Source: Trichobilharzia regenti (Eukaryota > Platyhelminthes > Trematoda > Strigeidida > Schistosomatidae). From it: a stretch of 64,000 bases of DNA. A model generated the notes under the pieces. That model was given only the letters and a program-made list of their open reading frames with translations, ran no database searches and was not told where the DNA came from. Positions within the stretch are counted from its first letter, which is position 1. Every line of letters begins with the position of its first letter. The stretch covers positions 13,681,925-13,745,924 of the forward strand of contig OX235266.1 in assembly GCA_944472135.2 (NCBI GenBank). The letters are read 5' to 3'. Made by a program: the position numbers and the translations under genes. Positions 11,505 to 22,169 of the stretch are shown piece after piece.

Positions 11505-11707
11505 TACTGTTTATTAATAACATTACGTTTTCATGCAGATTTTATACAAAAATACTTTATAGCCTTTCCACTAGTTCCTGTCCATTCTACATTAGCTTAT
11601 TGATTAGTCATTATCTCACACTTACTACGTCATGCCAACTTCTGTCTCCTTTCTAACTTTCAGTTAATTAGTCATCCCTTCTTACACCTCACATTATGTA
11701 ATACATT
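11505..11707. repeat. Terminal inverted repeat of the PLE at 7.0-11.7 kb, right copy
   Basis: Reverse complement of 7,000-7,201 with only scattered differences. See the left copy. Confidence 0.85.
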
Positions 11708-12428
11708 CAGAGTGCCATTGAGAATAGATGTGAAAAGGAAAACCTTTTAATACGGCCTATGTTCTTAGCTCTGCAGTAGCAATAGCATTTTCTATGCGTG
11801 ACCATAAAATACTTAGCAGCATGATCGTCAAACAATGAATACATAACAATCAACAGCTCAAATCTAGAATACATTAATACTGCTGTTCACACATCATCAG
11901 AGTCACATATAAAGTACAATGTTATGTACTCGTCGCTAAGTTATTGTTATGGACTGGTCGAGAAACTAATAGTCCTGACGCAAGAAGGCGGAAACCAGAA
12001 GACCACTAGGTTTGCAATGATACTTCTATTGTCCAAACACAAGGAGAAGCAATAAGTGGTATCACACCAAAGTGGTAAGTAAGTAAAGTAGTTCACACAA
12101 ATTGTGTATGCGAAATATATATGAATGTTCAGACAAGGGTGTGAACAAATCAATAGACAGTCTTAACATGAATGGCGAATTATAATGAAGTATCGATCCA
12201 TATATACATAGCGAAATATAGCAGACATGTCAACAACCAAACATATAATATGGATATATGTCACCAAGCAACGGACTGTCAACAAACACTCATATTATAT
12301 ATAATATAAGGGGAATATACATTGTTAAGGGAGACAAGTTCATACAAGTGAAATGGTCACAGACTAAGAGAGCAAACAGAAAGAGAGATCAACATACACA
12401 CACACATAAATATATATGTGGATACATA
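11708..12428. other. No gene seen; possible remains of an LTR element
   Basis: AT-rich, with TA- and CA-rich runs near 12,390-12,420. It lies directly downstream (on -) of the gag/protease frame, where RT would be expected if an LTR element were complete. No RT motif could be read in any frame. Confidence 0.4.
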
Positions 12429-13178
12429 TCACCTCCCCTTTTGAGAAGATTGATGATTAATAGGATGTTTACCTGGGGGTTTATCTGGAACCGTTGAGCT
12501 TGTTGTTGACGTCTGTCGTTTCGTCTGCCTGTTGGGTTTGCGGCTTCGGCTTCGTCCGGAATTGTCTGACATTTTATGCTTCTTGACTGCATTGCATAGC
12601 GAATTTAGTGGGACATCAGCCAGATTCAAACGATCGAACCAATCAAGTCCCAAAAGATTTAAATCACTCTTGGTGACGTAGCAAATTCCTGTGAATTTGG
12701 TATTGCGGAAGGAAACAGAACATTTGAGTTCACCCATTAGTTTACGCCGCCCACCACAGGCGCTGAGAAGAGTCTGGGAAGTATTTGCGATTGGTGGTCT
12801 GCCAATATTATTCCAAATTTTCTCTGATATAACAGTAATATCAGAGGCGGTATCTAGCTGCAAGCGTGCATCATGACCATTCATCTGAAGGTCAAGATAT
12901 TTCCGCATACATAGAGTTATGACTTGACAGGTTGCAAGTAGACTCAATGATCTTTTTGGAGATTTAGGACCAACATTTTGTTGAGCTTTTGCTGGATTTT
13001 GACATCTGGGTTTGCGTGGCTGACAAAAACCATTTTTATGACCGATGATTTTGCACTTGCTGCAACGATGATTTTTGTACGGACAAGACTTTACAAAATG
13101 CCACGCGCCACAGCTTGAAGCCCCTTCTTCCACTGGGAACGTTGTTGAAGTTAGAATGCATCGGCCACTTAGCTCCAT
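12429..13178 (-). CDS. Zinc-knuckle plus retropepsin protein (LTR-retrotransposon gag-pol fragment)
   Basis: An open frame of 249 codons starting with ATG at 13,178. Residues 33-53 hold a CCHC knuckle (CSKCKIIGHKNGFC), preceded by a second Cys/His cluster (residues 22-33). Around residues 105-118 is an aspartic-protease active site LQLDTASDITVIS, a DTA/S variant of D-T/S-G, with LLGLDWF about 65 residues later, as in retropepsins. The C-terminus is basic and Ser/Thr-rich. The layout resembles nucleocapsid-protease of Gypsy-type elements, several of which are known in schistosomes. There is no matrix/capsid upstream and no RT downstream. It could be a degraded element or a retained protease; the sequence alone does not decide. 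Confidence 0.75.
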   Translation of the reverse strand: MELSGRCILTSTTFPVEEGASSCGAWHFVKSCPYKNHRCSKCKIIGHKNGFCQPRKPRCQNPAKAQQNVGPKSPKRSLSLLATCQVITLCMRKYLDLQMNGHDARLQLDTASDITVISEKIWNNIGRPPIANTSQTLLSACGGRRKLMGELKCSVSFRNTKFTGICYVTKSDLNLLGLDWFDRLNLADVPLNSLCNAVKKHKMSDNSGRSRSRKPNRQTKRQTSTTSSTVPDKPPGKHPINHQSSQKGR

Positions 13179-13179
13179 C

Positions 13180-13755
13180 CGAATGACTGACTGATGAACG
13201 GATCTACTCCATCAGTTTGACTAATCATTGTACCATGGAGGCATACTGGTGACCAAACTCAAACTACGAGTGAACATATATCCAGTGCTCCATGATTTTC
13301 ACTAATTTACTAAGTAGTAGTAGCGACTATTGATTTATGAACCTAAAATTTAAATCTATCAAATCTCCGCCAAAAGACAACATTTGTTAGTTTAAAAAAA
13401 ACCCGCCAAAAGGTAACATTAAATTTTTATCAAAGCTGCTCAAAATTGAAGCAACTTTTGACGTCATTTAATGAAGTTGACGTAACTTTTTTAGTATGCA
13501 TTAACACTGAATTAATTAAGACATAATATGCAGACAAATTTTATTTAATTTTATTTTTTCATGATATCAAGGTAAAAGTCATAGTATATATGGTTAAATT
13601 AATGAATAAGCATATATATGCAGAATTAACTGATAAGTGTGTAGGCGAATTAACCAGCTTGTATGACACTACACGTTATTTAAATGTAGTTATTGGTGCA
13701 AACAGATGATGTCTGATACTAAATTAGAAAAGCTTTATATTAACCAGATCACAAA
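13180..13755. other. No gene seen
   Basis: AT-rich, with a run of related short phrases (CCGCCAAAAGRYAACAT) near 13,370-13,420. No coding signal. Confidence 0.4.
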
Positions 13756-13756
13756 A

Positions 13757-14232
13757 ATTATTATTTATTATTGTATCCTTTAGTTCCTAGAGGAACATAG
13801 GGCTTCAGCTGCGCACCTCCATTGCCTTCGGTTTTCTGACAACTTTTTCACCCTGCTCCAGGTCTGTCCACATGCTTTCATCTCCTCTTCGCATGACCTC
13901 CTCCAAGTCACCCTCGCACTGATGACCAACTCGCCGCCTCCCTTTCGGGTTCCACTCGAGCAATGGCTTGTCTAGTGATGTCACTTGATGGATTCCTCAG
14001 CGTATGTCCAATCCATCTCCATTTCTTCCTGCCTATTTGTTTCACAATCGGTTCCTGCTGGGTTGGTTTGCTCCCGGAGATCCCTGTTGCTGATCTTTTC
14101 TGGCCATTTGACCTTGAGTATTGAGCGAAGACAGCTGTTAATGAAGGTCTGAAGTTTGTTTGAGATGCTCTTTATGACTCGCCAAGTCTCTGATCCGTAT
14201 AGTAGCACTGACTTTACATTGGAGTTGAAAGA
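13757..14232 (-). mobile_element. RTE-type retrotransposon 3' fragment with RT C-terminus
   Basis: The - strand translation from 14,208 reads LLYGSETWRVIKSISNKLQT, then FINSCLRSILKVKWPEKISN, the characteristic C-terminal region of schistosome RTE elements. It is followed by the terminal RRQWRCAAEAL-like segment and an ATT-rich tail (13,757-13,775). One or more frameshifts follow residue ~75. The rest of the element is missing. Confidence 0.88.
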
Positions 14233-14234
14233 TC

Positions 14235-15242
14235 ACAAAAATACTGGATGCTGATTATGGAAAAAATGATACGTTTGTGTAAAATACAACGACATCGTAA
14301 AAAAAAGTGTAACTAATAGTATGAAAATTGGTGACATTATACAAAAGGTTAAACAAACGCGTAAAAGTGCAAGAGGAAACCAATAGACTAGCTGAAGATG
14401 TAGCCCAGTGAACACAGAGAAAACGGTGGTGATCAGAGAAGGCAGGAATCAAAACCTATAAAGCAAATCTGATTGAGGTCACTCCCTTCAATAATCTAAG
14501 CACCGTATTTCCTAATTTTTAGCCAACTCTATGGATAAGGATGTTAACACCAGAGTCCAAAAAAGGTAAAGGAAGGAAAACCAAATTTGCAGTATAAAAT
14601 GATGCCATCATCATTCTGTTTCACAGGCTCTTATCAGCTGCCATTCACTACCTGAAAATACAATGGTCATATATAGATGATAATAACATACTTTAATGTT
14701 TAACTGGTAGTTGAGAAGACATACTATAAAAGTGACGCATCCAGAATGTGAGCAGCACTACAATTTTTAAAGTCTTCATCAATTTATACACTTTCAAAGT
14801 AGAAAAAAGGGAGGAGGGATGAGGCGGAAAACAAGAAAAATTAACAGATTTGTGTTAGCTTGTAGGTTCACATAGCAACTCAAAAAACGAAAGCGGTTAC
14901 AGTTCATAAGATTGAGATTTGCTCAGGGAGCTGAGATCATTGAATTCGATGACTAATTAATGTATTTAAAATCAAAATTCAGTTACCAAGGGAGTGAGAG
15001 ATTAATCACACCCTCTTTCTGTATGCATAAGTCTGGTTGGTATGAATCGTTTGATTGCGATCACTTCGGCAAATCGTAGTAAATTTGCCGTCCTTTGTCT
15101 ATTTATTATTTTGAAGGACTTAGAAATCTCTACGAGATGTCCGGTATCAACAGTATGCCTATCTAGTAATTGCACTCTGAGAATATTTGCTTTCTTTAGG
15201 CGCAGATTTGAAAGGACAGCAAGAAGGTCTTCTATTCGGTTT
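14235..15242. repeat. Palindrome 2, left arm
   Basis: Reverse-complement match to 15,244-16,430 with the axis near 15,243. Paired landmarks are TTAACAGATTTGTGTTAGC at 14,850 against 15,966 reversed, and CACCCTCTTTCTGTATGCAT at 15,008 against 15,433-15,452 reversed. The right arm is interrupted by an RTE fragment. Confidence 0.88.
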
Positions 15243-15243
15243 T

Positions 15244-16430
15244 CTGAACATATTCGAAGAAACTTCTGCCTGAAAGGAAGCAAATATTCTCAGATTTCAA
15301 TTACCAGATATATTGTTGATACCGAACATCTCGTAGAGATTTCTAATTACTTCAAAATATTAAATAGATGAAGGACAGTAAATTTATTACGATTTGAGAT
15401 CGCGATTAAATGATTCAAACCAATCAGACTTATGCATACAGAAAGAGAGTGTGACTAATCTCTCACATCCATGGTAGCTGATTTTGATCGCAATAATTAG
15501 TCATCTAATTCAATGATCTCATCCCCCTGAGCAAATCTCAATCTAATAAACTGTAACCATTTTCGTTTTTTTCAGGTGCTATGTGAACCTACTCAAGATC
15601 AGATGGCCAGAAAAGATCAGCAACAGGCATCTCTGAGAGCAAACCAATCAGGAACCGATTGTGGAACAAATAGGCAGAAAGAAATGGAGATGGATTGGCC
15701 ATACGCTAAGGAATCCATCAAGTGACATCACTAGACAAGCCATTGCTCGAGTGGAACCCGAAAGGGAGGCGGCGAGTTGGTCATCAGTGCGAGGGTGACT
15801 TGGAGGAGGTCATGCGAAGAGGAGATGAAAGCATGTGGACAGACCTGGAGCAGGGTGAAAAAGTTGTCAGAAAACCGAAGGCAATGGAGGTGCGCAGCTG
15901 AAGCCCTATGTTCCTCTAGGAACTAAAGGATACAATATATATATGTATAATATATGTGGACCTACAAGCTAACACAAATCTGTTAATTTTTCTTGTTTTC
16001 CACCTCATCCCTCCCCCCTTTTTTCTACTTTAAAAGTGTATAAATTGATGAAGACTTTAAAAATTGTAGTGCTGCTCACATTCTGGATGCGTCACTTTTA
16101 TAGTATGTCTTCTCAACTACCAGTTAAACATTAAAGTATGTTATTATCATCTATATATGACCATTGTATTTTCAGGTAGTGAATGGCAGCTGATAAGAGC
16201 CTGTGAAACAGAATGATGATGGCATCATTTTATACTGCAAATTTGGTTTTCCTTCCTTTACCTTTTTTGGACTCTGGTGTTAACATCCTTATCCATAGAG
16301 TTGGCTAAAAATTAGGAAATACGGTGCTTAGATTATTGAAGGGAGTGACCTCAATCAGATTTGCTTTATAGGTTTTGATTCCTTCCTTCTCTGATCACCA
16401 CCGTTTTCTCTGTAACCGCTTTCGTTTTTT
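15244..16430. repeat. Palindrome 2, right arm (interrupted by RTE fragment)
   Basis: Pairs with 14,235-15,242. The outer half (15,955-16,430) is nearly identical to the left arm; the inner half is more diverged. Confidence 0.88.
15597..15948 (+). mobile_element. RTE-type 3' fragment inserted in palindrome 2
   Basis: Carries the same C-terminal RT end and tail as 13,757-14,232 but on the + strand, ending at ATCCTT-complement AAGGATACAAT and a TA-rich tail. It is bounded by TGTGAACCTAC on the left and TGTGGACCTAC on the right, a likely ~11-bp target duplication. The left arm of the palindrome has the empty site. Confidence 0.85.
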
Positions 16431-16740
16431 GAGTTGCTATGTGGACCTACAAGCTAACACTGTTCTGTTAACTCTTCCTGTTTTATGTCTTACACCTCCC
16501 TCCTCTTTTCTACTTTGAAAGCGTGTAAATTGATGATGAAAACTTGAACTAAAAAATTGTAATTCTTTCATTTTGTATACGTCAATTTCTATAGTATTTC
16601 ATCTCTAGTACCACTTGAACAGTAAAGTATGTTATTAACATCTATATATATATATATATATATATATAACCATGAGAACCTGTGAAATAGAATGACGGTA
16701 TCATTTTATACTGCAGATTTCGTCTTTCTTTCTCTACTGA
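16410..16740 (+). repeat. Direct third copy of the palindrome 2 outer unit
   Basis: The sequence from GTAACCGCTTTCGTTTTTTG to the TTTATACTGCAGATTT region repeats 15,560-16,260 in the same orientation at lower identity. It contains a pure TA microsatellite near 16,650-16,668. Confidence 0.8.
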
Positions 16741-16930
16741 AACTTATCAAGGGAAACAAATATAGGAAACTCTGAAATTAGTTTGGACATCTTCTGCACT
16801 CAACATGAAGAATAAAGTAAGGATTTCCAACGTCAGCATTGAGTCAGTTCTTCCTTAAGAGTTAGAGACTTTCAGCGTCACGAAAAGCGTATTCAGAAGT
16901 TTGAGGGCTTTTATCAACAGGCAACTTAAC
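16741..16930 (+). mobile_element. RTE remnant, short
   Basis: The + strand reads LKLVWTSSALNMKNKVRISN and VSIESVL, then RSLRAFINRQL. This parallels the RTE stretch LK.IWNSKQL..NIKVRIFNTNVK.VL and VQVFINSCL. Only about 60 codons are recognisable. Confidence 0.5.
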
Positions 16931-17230
16931 TTCATATCGAATAGTAGATCGCTAAAAAGATATAGCAACAAGAAAGCAATTAAAAATGCATTGTTAAATA
17001 TATTTTTGGAAGAAAATAGAGATCCATTGGACATACTCCTTGGAGACCGCTGGGTAATATAGCGTACCAGATCATCTGTACCCAGGAACGGGATACGAGA
17101 TCAACTTTGATAGGACCAAGGTTCTACAGAAAGGTTGACAAAGTTAAACGCTTAGCCCCACTAACTACCAGTCAGAGAATGAACTCGAACACACCAATCA
17201 CGTGAAGGAGGCATTTTTCTGTATGGGATA

Positions 17231-17662
17231 CATATATTTAGGTGTTGGTTTCTAGGGATTTGATTGGTTTCAGGATTTCATCATGAGCTGACATTAGTTA
17301 GAGAACTATTGGAAAACCTGGGAGTACTGGACAGCTTATCGTCCTAGTTTGGGACTCTTCAGCAGTACGCAGCCACCGGGATTTGAACCCAGGACCTTCC
17401 GGTTACAATGCGAGCTCGTAGACCATTGAGCCACTGGGACCCGATCCAATGGCCCATGAATTCTAACTTCTGCCAGTTCACGACATAGCGCGACAGGTAG
17501 CCAATGTCTTCGGCGCGTATTTGTCCTCACACCCGACCTGCTGCACCCTACTGGTCACGAATTCTCACTGGAACCCAGGTAACTACCTACCTGAATATGG
17601 CCAGTCGCCAGTGAGCATCTCATTGGTATTCAAGTGTTGGTTTCTAGGGATTTGATTGGTTA
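17231..17662 (-). mobile_element. tRNA-derived SINE with hammerhead (SINE copy B), most complete body
   Basis: On the - strand, in order: body from ~17,630, tRNA-like promoter (box A about 17,423-17,433, box B GGGTTCAAATCC at 17,379-17,390), hammerhead region 17,324-17,368, and tail ending near 17,273. Both ends carry the same ~28-bp direct repeat, GTGTTGGTTTCTAGGGATTT continuing GATTGGTT (about 17,233-17,262 and 17,635-17,664). This is either a target duplication or a terminal repeat of the element; the same phrase also occurs in copies C and E, which favours a terminal repeat. Confidence 0.9.
17324..17368 (-). ncRNA. Hammerhead ribozyme motif of SINE copy B (core mutated)
   Basis: On the - strand: stem I GTACTG, core CTGAAGA, stem II GTCC/GGAC around CAAACTA, then GATAAGCTGTC and stem I CAGTAC. 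Stem I arms are perfectly complementary. The GAAAC segment is GATAA here, so A14 is replaced by T and cleavage is not expected. Confidence 0.8.
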
Positions 17663-17714
17663 TGGGTCAGGCTTCAACGAGTTAAAGTATTTTGCCAAAA
17701 TTACATCTGCATTT

Positions 17715-19650
17715 AAGTTTAATGGCACATACTGAAATCAACACCATGATTCATCCCTCCGATATGCTTTGCAATAAATGATGTTGAACTTTTATTTTCA
17801 GGGGTGATTAAATCAGGTGAATTTGTTTGTTCTTGAAGCCAATTAGGCATGTGTTCTGGATCACTCAACTGCAGTGGTTGAAGTGCCCGCCCTATGTGCA
17901 CGTTATCTTTCTTTGGAACGATCCTGATTCGAGAAATGATAGTATTGACTCCGTTTACATTTCATCCATTTCTAGTGACCAATTTTTATTGCTGGTGTAG
18001 ATTAGGTGTCTTCATCAACCAACGCTGTCCTCTCAGTGTTTATTTGAAGTTCTGTCTCCACTGTTTCACCTAATAACTAGGAGATATTCCAGTCAGTTTG
18101 TGTGACATGAGGCATTAACCATATGCGAAGTCCAGATCTGTAAGTGCTTTCTCGTCTATCCAAGACATGCCAGTCTTCTCGCTCACATTCTTCTGTATGA
18201 TGTGGTCCATCACAGTTATGGATATCATCGGTGACAATGGGTGGTCTTGCTTTAATCCTGACTTCGTTGAGCTTTCTTCTATGAATCGGTTGGATTTCGT
18301 TAGCGTCATATTACTGCTGAGTTAAATACTCTTTGAATTCCATTCAATGCTTTGCTGAACGACTTCTGGTGAGGGCCCGATTTGGTGTAACTTACTTCTT
18401 ATTGTCCGAAAAATGCCATGTATTCACGGCTTGTTCTTATCACGTCTTGATGGCACGACTTGATACTTTACTTGACATGAACTGATTTCACAATGGTTGT
18501 TACGAGTGCTTAAGTAGCTTGTTTTAATATTTCGACAAGGTAGCCCTTACTCCAGTCAGTGAGTACTATTCCTTCTATCCAAACACTTTGCATTACTAAC
18601 ATGTAGACGTCAGCTAACACCTCAAAGATAGTTTTTAATGCTTCTAGGTAGCCTTCATTTACTTACTGACAGTAAGGATTTCATCTTTTGTAATGGGATT
18701 GGCATTCAATGGTATGTTTGTGGACTTTCAGATTGTCGTTAGGCTGCGCAGGTTTTCTATGTAGTGGTCGTGCAAGCATTATTTCCTTCGTTCTTCCTCT
18801 TTCGAAATTAGTTTCCATCCACTTTCTCTCACTGGTTTCACCTTTGTCGACCTATTCCAGGATAGCAGTTTACTTACCTAGTACGGTGATGTTAGTTGTG
18901 ACTTACCTGCCTGCATCCTGCCTGTTCTACTTCATTTGCAAGTGTGTTGTAGAACTGTCGTTTGCACCATCTACGTCACTACTCCACTCTAGCATTCAGT
19001 GCGTTGTAAATCGAATTCAGTTTATTCTCTTGTTGCCCATCTTCGAATGGGTGCGACTTGCGTTCCACTATCACTCTCCTCTTCTGCATATACTTCCTTC
19101 AACATCACTTTCTGAGAGTTCGACCATCTGTTCACACAGGTTTCTTCGTTTAGGCTATGTAATGTCCTCGACGTTGATCTGATGGCTTCAGTCTAAATTT
19201 CCATTGCAGTTTAGTCCTTCAGTTTGTGAGTGTTGAATTTGAATTGTCTGTACAACTCTTTGACCTTCTTTATCGAGTCTGACTAATTTTAGCAACGTGG
19301 AATTTTAGTAACCTAATTGTTGGGAGATTCATTCTGTCTGCAATAATGCCTCAGAAGTTGTTCATGTCATTGTGATAGCCACTGCTTCTTTGTTTTTGTC
19401 GTTGTCGTCTGGGTAACTTGAGTGGATCACCGATCCTCCAGTTAACATTGCAGTGAGTCTACTTTCATTCCATCCGCTCTCACAGATGCGTTGCACTTCT
19501 ATACACCGTCTTCTCATTTCATTGTCAATTTGAGTACCTTCGTCAGATTCAAACGTCTTGCGGACATTTCATGCGCACCTGCTAATTTTTGCTTCAATCG
19601 AAGTAGACACAAAGGCAGATTGACTTCTTGAAGGTTTTGTTCGGATTGGG
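17715..19650 (-). mobile_element. Degenerate RTE-type reverse transcriptase
   Basis: Read on the - strand with many frameshifts. Fragments at 18,115-18,309 include FIEESSTKSGLKQDHPLSPM, MDHIIQKNVSEKTGMSWID and KALTDLDFAYG. These correspond to the S-G-V-R-Q-G-C-x-L-S-P and LDFADD motifs of RTE elements, so the catalytic ADD is lost. VVQQSIEWNS occurs upstream near 18,340. An old, dead copy. Confidence 0.75.
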
Positions 19651-20029
19651 TTATTGCTTCGTTCCATTTGAAGAGACGAATTCTTTTATCTACTGTATGA
19701 TTTCGAGTTTACTTATGGAGGTTGAATGTTCATTCGATGAATAGTATTTCTTCACTATGAGATATATCTACTACACAAGCTATTATGGAATTATACAGAA
19801 TCACATTGCGCGAGTGTAACAGGCATATTAGGTGATCGAACTGACCCAGACTTATAATCATCTGGTAAACTAAAGCAGGTATTGATTTAGTTTACTGAAT
19901 AAGAATGTTGTTCGAAATCGTTATTGCACTTCACACTAACATGTTGCATCAATTTCAATACAGCGAGTGATGTCAAATGTGAATGAGCAAATCTGCCTAC
20001 AATGTGTGTCGTAGAAGAGCTGTCCTATT

Positions 20030-22090
20030 TATAGCGATGTGGTACTTATTTTGTAAGTCTCAGTTAGTAACTGAGCGGAATGTAACTGCGTATATGATTT
20101 GATAATATTTGCACATGAGTGTGAATGCTCGGAGAGGTGGAATGTATTCTCGAAGTCAAATGTTTCCAGCCTCTCAATTGGAAGGTCAATTGAGACAACA
20201 TACATATTCAGTCATCGTATTTAAGAGATAGTAACCATGGATGAAATCCTAAATGTACGATTTGTCTCCTTGTTTGTCTGACAGCTGCGTGTGTACTTGG
20301 ACCTCGGTGAATGATCTCCTTATCAATAGGGTTGCATGTCAGCAGTCAGCCTAATTGAAAGGGCGAAGCTCCATCCACTTAACCAGTTAGATATAAAGCA
20401 GTGTCTTGTTTAGTATTGGATGACCGAAAATGGTACTATTTGACACAACTTGGTGCAACTTCATCGAATATGTCACTTTTCCAACGCGAAAAGCGAAGTA
20501 TTTTATATTTAGTGGGAAATTCACACCGATGTCGACCGGCTGAACAGCACATAAAAAGGTTTCTCTGATCGCCTTTCAGTGACAAAGAAAACGATATATG
20601 GTACGAATACATATGTTTTCTGTGACAGCCAAAAAAATACACGTCGTGTTTTAAAGGGCAAATACATGAGGCCAGATCATCGTTTAGTCCTGATATAAGA
20701 CATTTGGTGTTGCAACGCTTCATGGTAAAAGTTTCAGATTTCGTTTCAACAACGTGAAGTCGTTCTGAATGTTGCTTCCCCTGTTCACAGTTGACTCTCC
20801 TGTTATGCGGAAACAGAACTCTGAAACGAGTACACAGAAGTGGTCGTAAAGGCTTCAGTCAAATTCACCTATGGTCATCTAATCACGATACCTTCCGCGG
20901 TATATTATCTACTCTAAATCTGTTCGACTTCTTTCTTTCCAAACACCCATATATGAAATATACTGCATACAAAGTCTGACTGTCTAACTTCTATGAACAC
21001 TATTCCTAGTTTCAAGCGCCTACACTTTGAATGACAATAATTTCCGATTGGATTAATTTATCTTATGTCCTTAGATTACAGATGAATACTTGAGTGAATT
21101 CCGCGATATCCCCTTTTGTTTCTCTACTTCTTGATATGTAATTCCATATGCTTTGGTTACTAACTGTCATCTGTGTTGGCTCGTGTGATACATGAACGCA
21201 TATCGGTAGTGCGACATTCTTGACTGAGTAGGTCATGGATTGAAGACTAATCACATCCGCGAAAAATAGGAACTCTGATTAGATGAGATTGATAGGGAAT
21301 TTCAACATGATACGTTAATGATGATTTTATAGTGTATTGGTTACACTGCTTTAATCGAGTCAGCATTAAACTGCTGTGTGACAAAGCTGCAAGTTGATGT
21401 AAATCCGGGAGGGAAGTAGAAAATCGAAGCTCCATTCAACGACTGGGTATATTAAATCGTTTACTGCCTATTAACATGGCAGGAAATTCATTGAGATTCG
21501 GAGGTGAATTACAAGATGAATTAGCTCTAATATATATTATCTGTGCCTGCACTACTGAGTGATTCAGGTGCAAATCTAAAAAAAGCCTTATGGTTGCAGA
21601 TAGACCTTGTTAACTGAGCCCTTAACTCATATGAACCAAAAAACTTCCCTTTGTATTCATTCAAATACATACAAGTACATTATCGATCATAATTTACAAC
21701 CAAATAAATGATTCCATTCAATCAAATTCATTTCGATGTATGCATTGTCAGTCAGTTTATCCCTCAATCATACTAATATAATTACCCAATTTAGAATTCA
21801 CATACAACATATATATCCGTTAGGTGACAATTTCTTCTGTCACAGGTATTTTGTACACACATGTCTATAAACTGTCAACTAATTTGGATGGTTAATACCG
21901 ACTTGAATGTCTTCATTTGCTTCGTTCTGTGTTTCACTGTGAATGAAATAAAGAGTCAACTTATCCAATCGTTGTAGAGGAAGGCAGAATCACACAAACA
22001 CACAGACACCTTCTGTATGTTGGGGAGAGATTTGTGGTTTGCGGGCTATATATATATATATAGTCTACTAATTGAGAAGACAGGTGAACG
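20030..22090 (+). promoter_or_regulatory. Upstream region of MEG locus A, duplicated at 41.9-47.6 kb
   Basis: Parts are recognisably related, on the same strand, to the sequence upstream of the other MEG first exon. Near 20,060-20,150 CTGAGCGGAATGTAACTGCG matches CTGATCGGAATATAACTGCA at 41,955. Near 21,880-21,960 (CTAATTTGGATGGTTAATA, GAATGTCTTCATTTGCTTC) it matches 47,375-47,450. A TA run at 22,047-22,062, some 30-45 bp before the ATG, could act as a TATA element. The rest of 19,650-22,040 shows no other gene. Confidence 0.6.
20436..20723 (-). CDS. Unrecognised small open frame, 95 codons
   Basis: Starts with ATG at 20,723 and encodes a Cys-rich protein (CLISGLNDDLASCICPLK, then FGCHRK and MCCSAGRH). 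It has no signal peptide, no known domain and no visible splice context. It could be chance. It lies in the MEG upstream region that is partly duplicated at 42 kb; no equivalent frame was noticed there. Confidence 0.2.
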   Translation of the reverse strand: MKRCNTKCLISGLNDDLASCICPLKHDVYFFGCHRKHMYSYHISFSLSLKGDQRNLFMCCSAGRHRCEFPTKYKILRFSRWKSDIFDEVAPSCVK

Positions 22091-22169
22091 ATGAAGAGGA
22101 GGAACTCTGTATTTCTAATCACCCTGCTAAGTTTGTTTATTTTCCTGGAGGAGATTAGCGCTGGCTCAA
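22091..22169 (+). CDS. MEG locus A, exon 1: signal peptide
   Basis: ATG at 22,091 opens MKRRNSVFLITLLSLFIFLE followed by EISAGS: a basic start, a 14-residue hydrophobic core and a plausible cleavage after the small residues SAG/S. The exon stops at a consensus donor, CTCAA|GTGAGT (donor at 22,170), leaving phase 1. A TA-rich box lies 30-45 bp upstream. The arrangement (short secretory first exon, then tiny exons far downstream) is that of micro-exon genes, whose variable proteins are secreted from schistosome gland or tegument cells. A paralogous exon with the same EEISA ending lies at 47,616. The MEG subfamily is not identified. MEG assignment is by architecture, not by a database match. Confidence 0.8.

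Noticed and set aside
18709..19182. 157-codon + strand open frame with many hydrophobic residues
   Set aside because: It lies opposite a degenerate RTE RT on the - strand and has no independent support; treated as a shadow.
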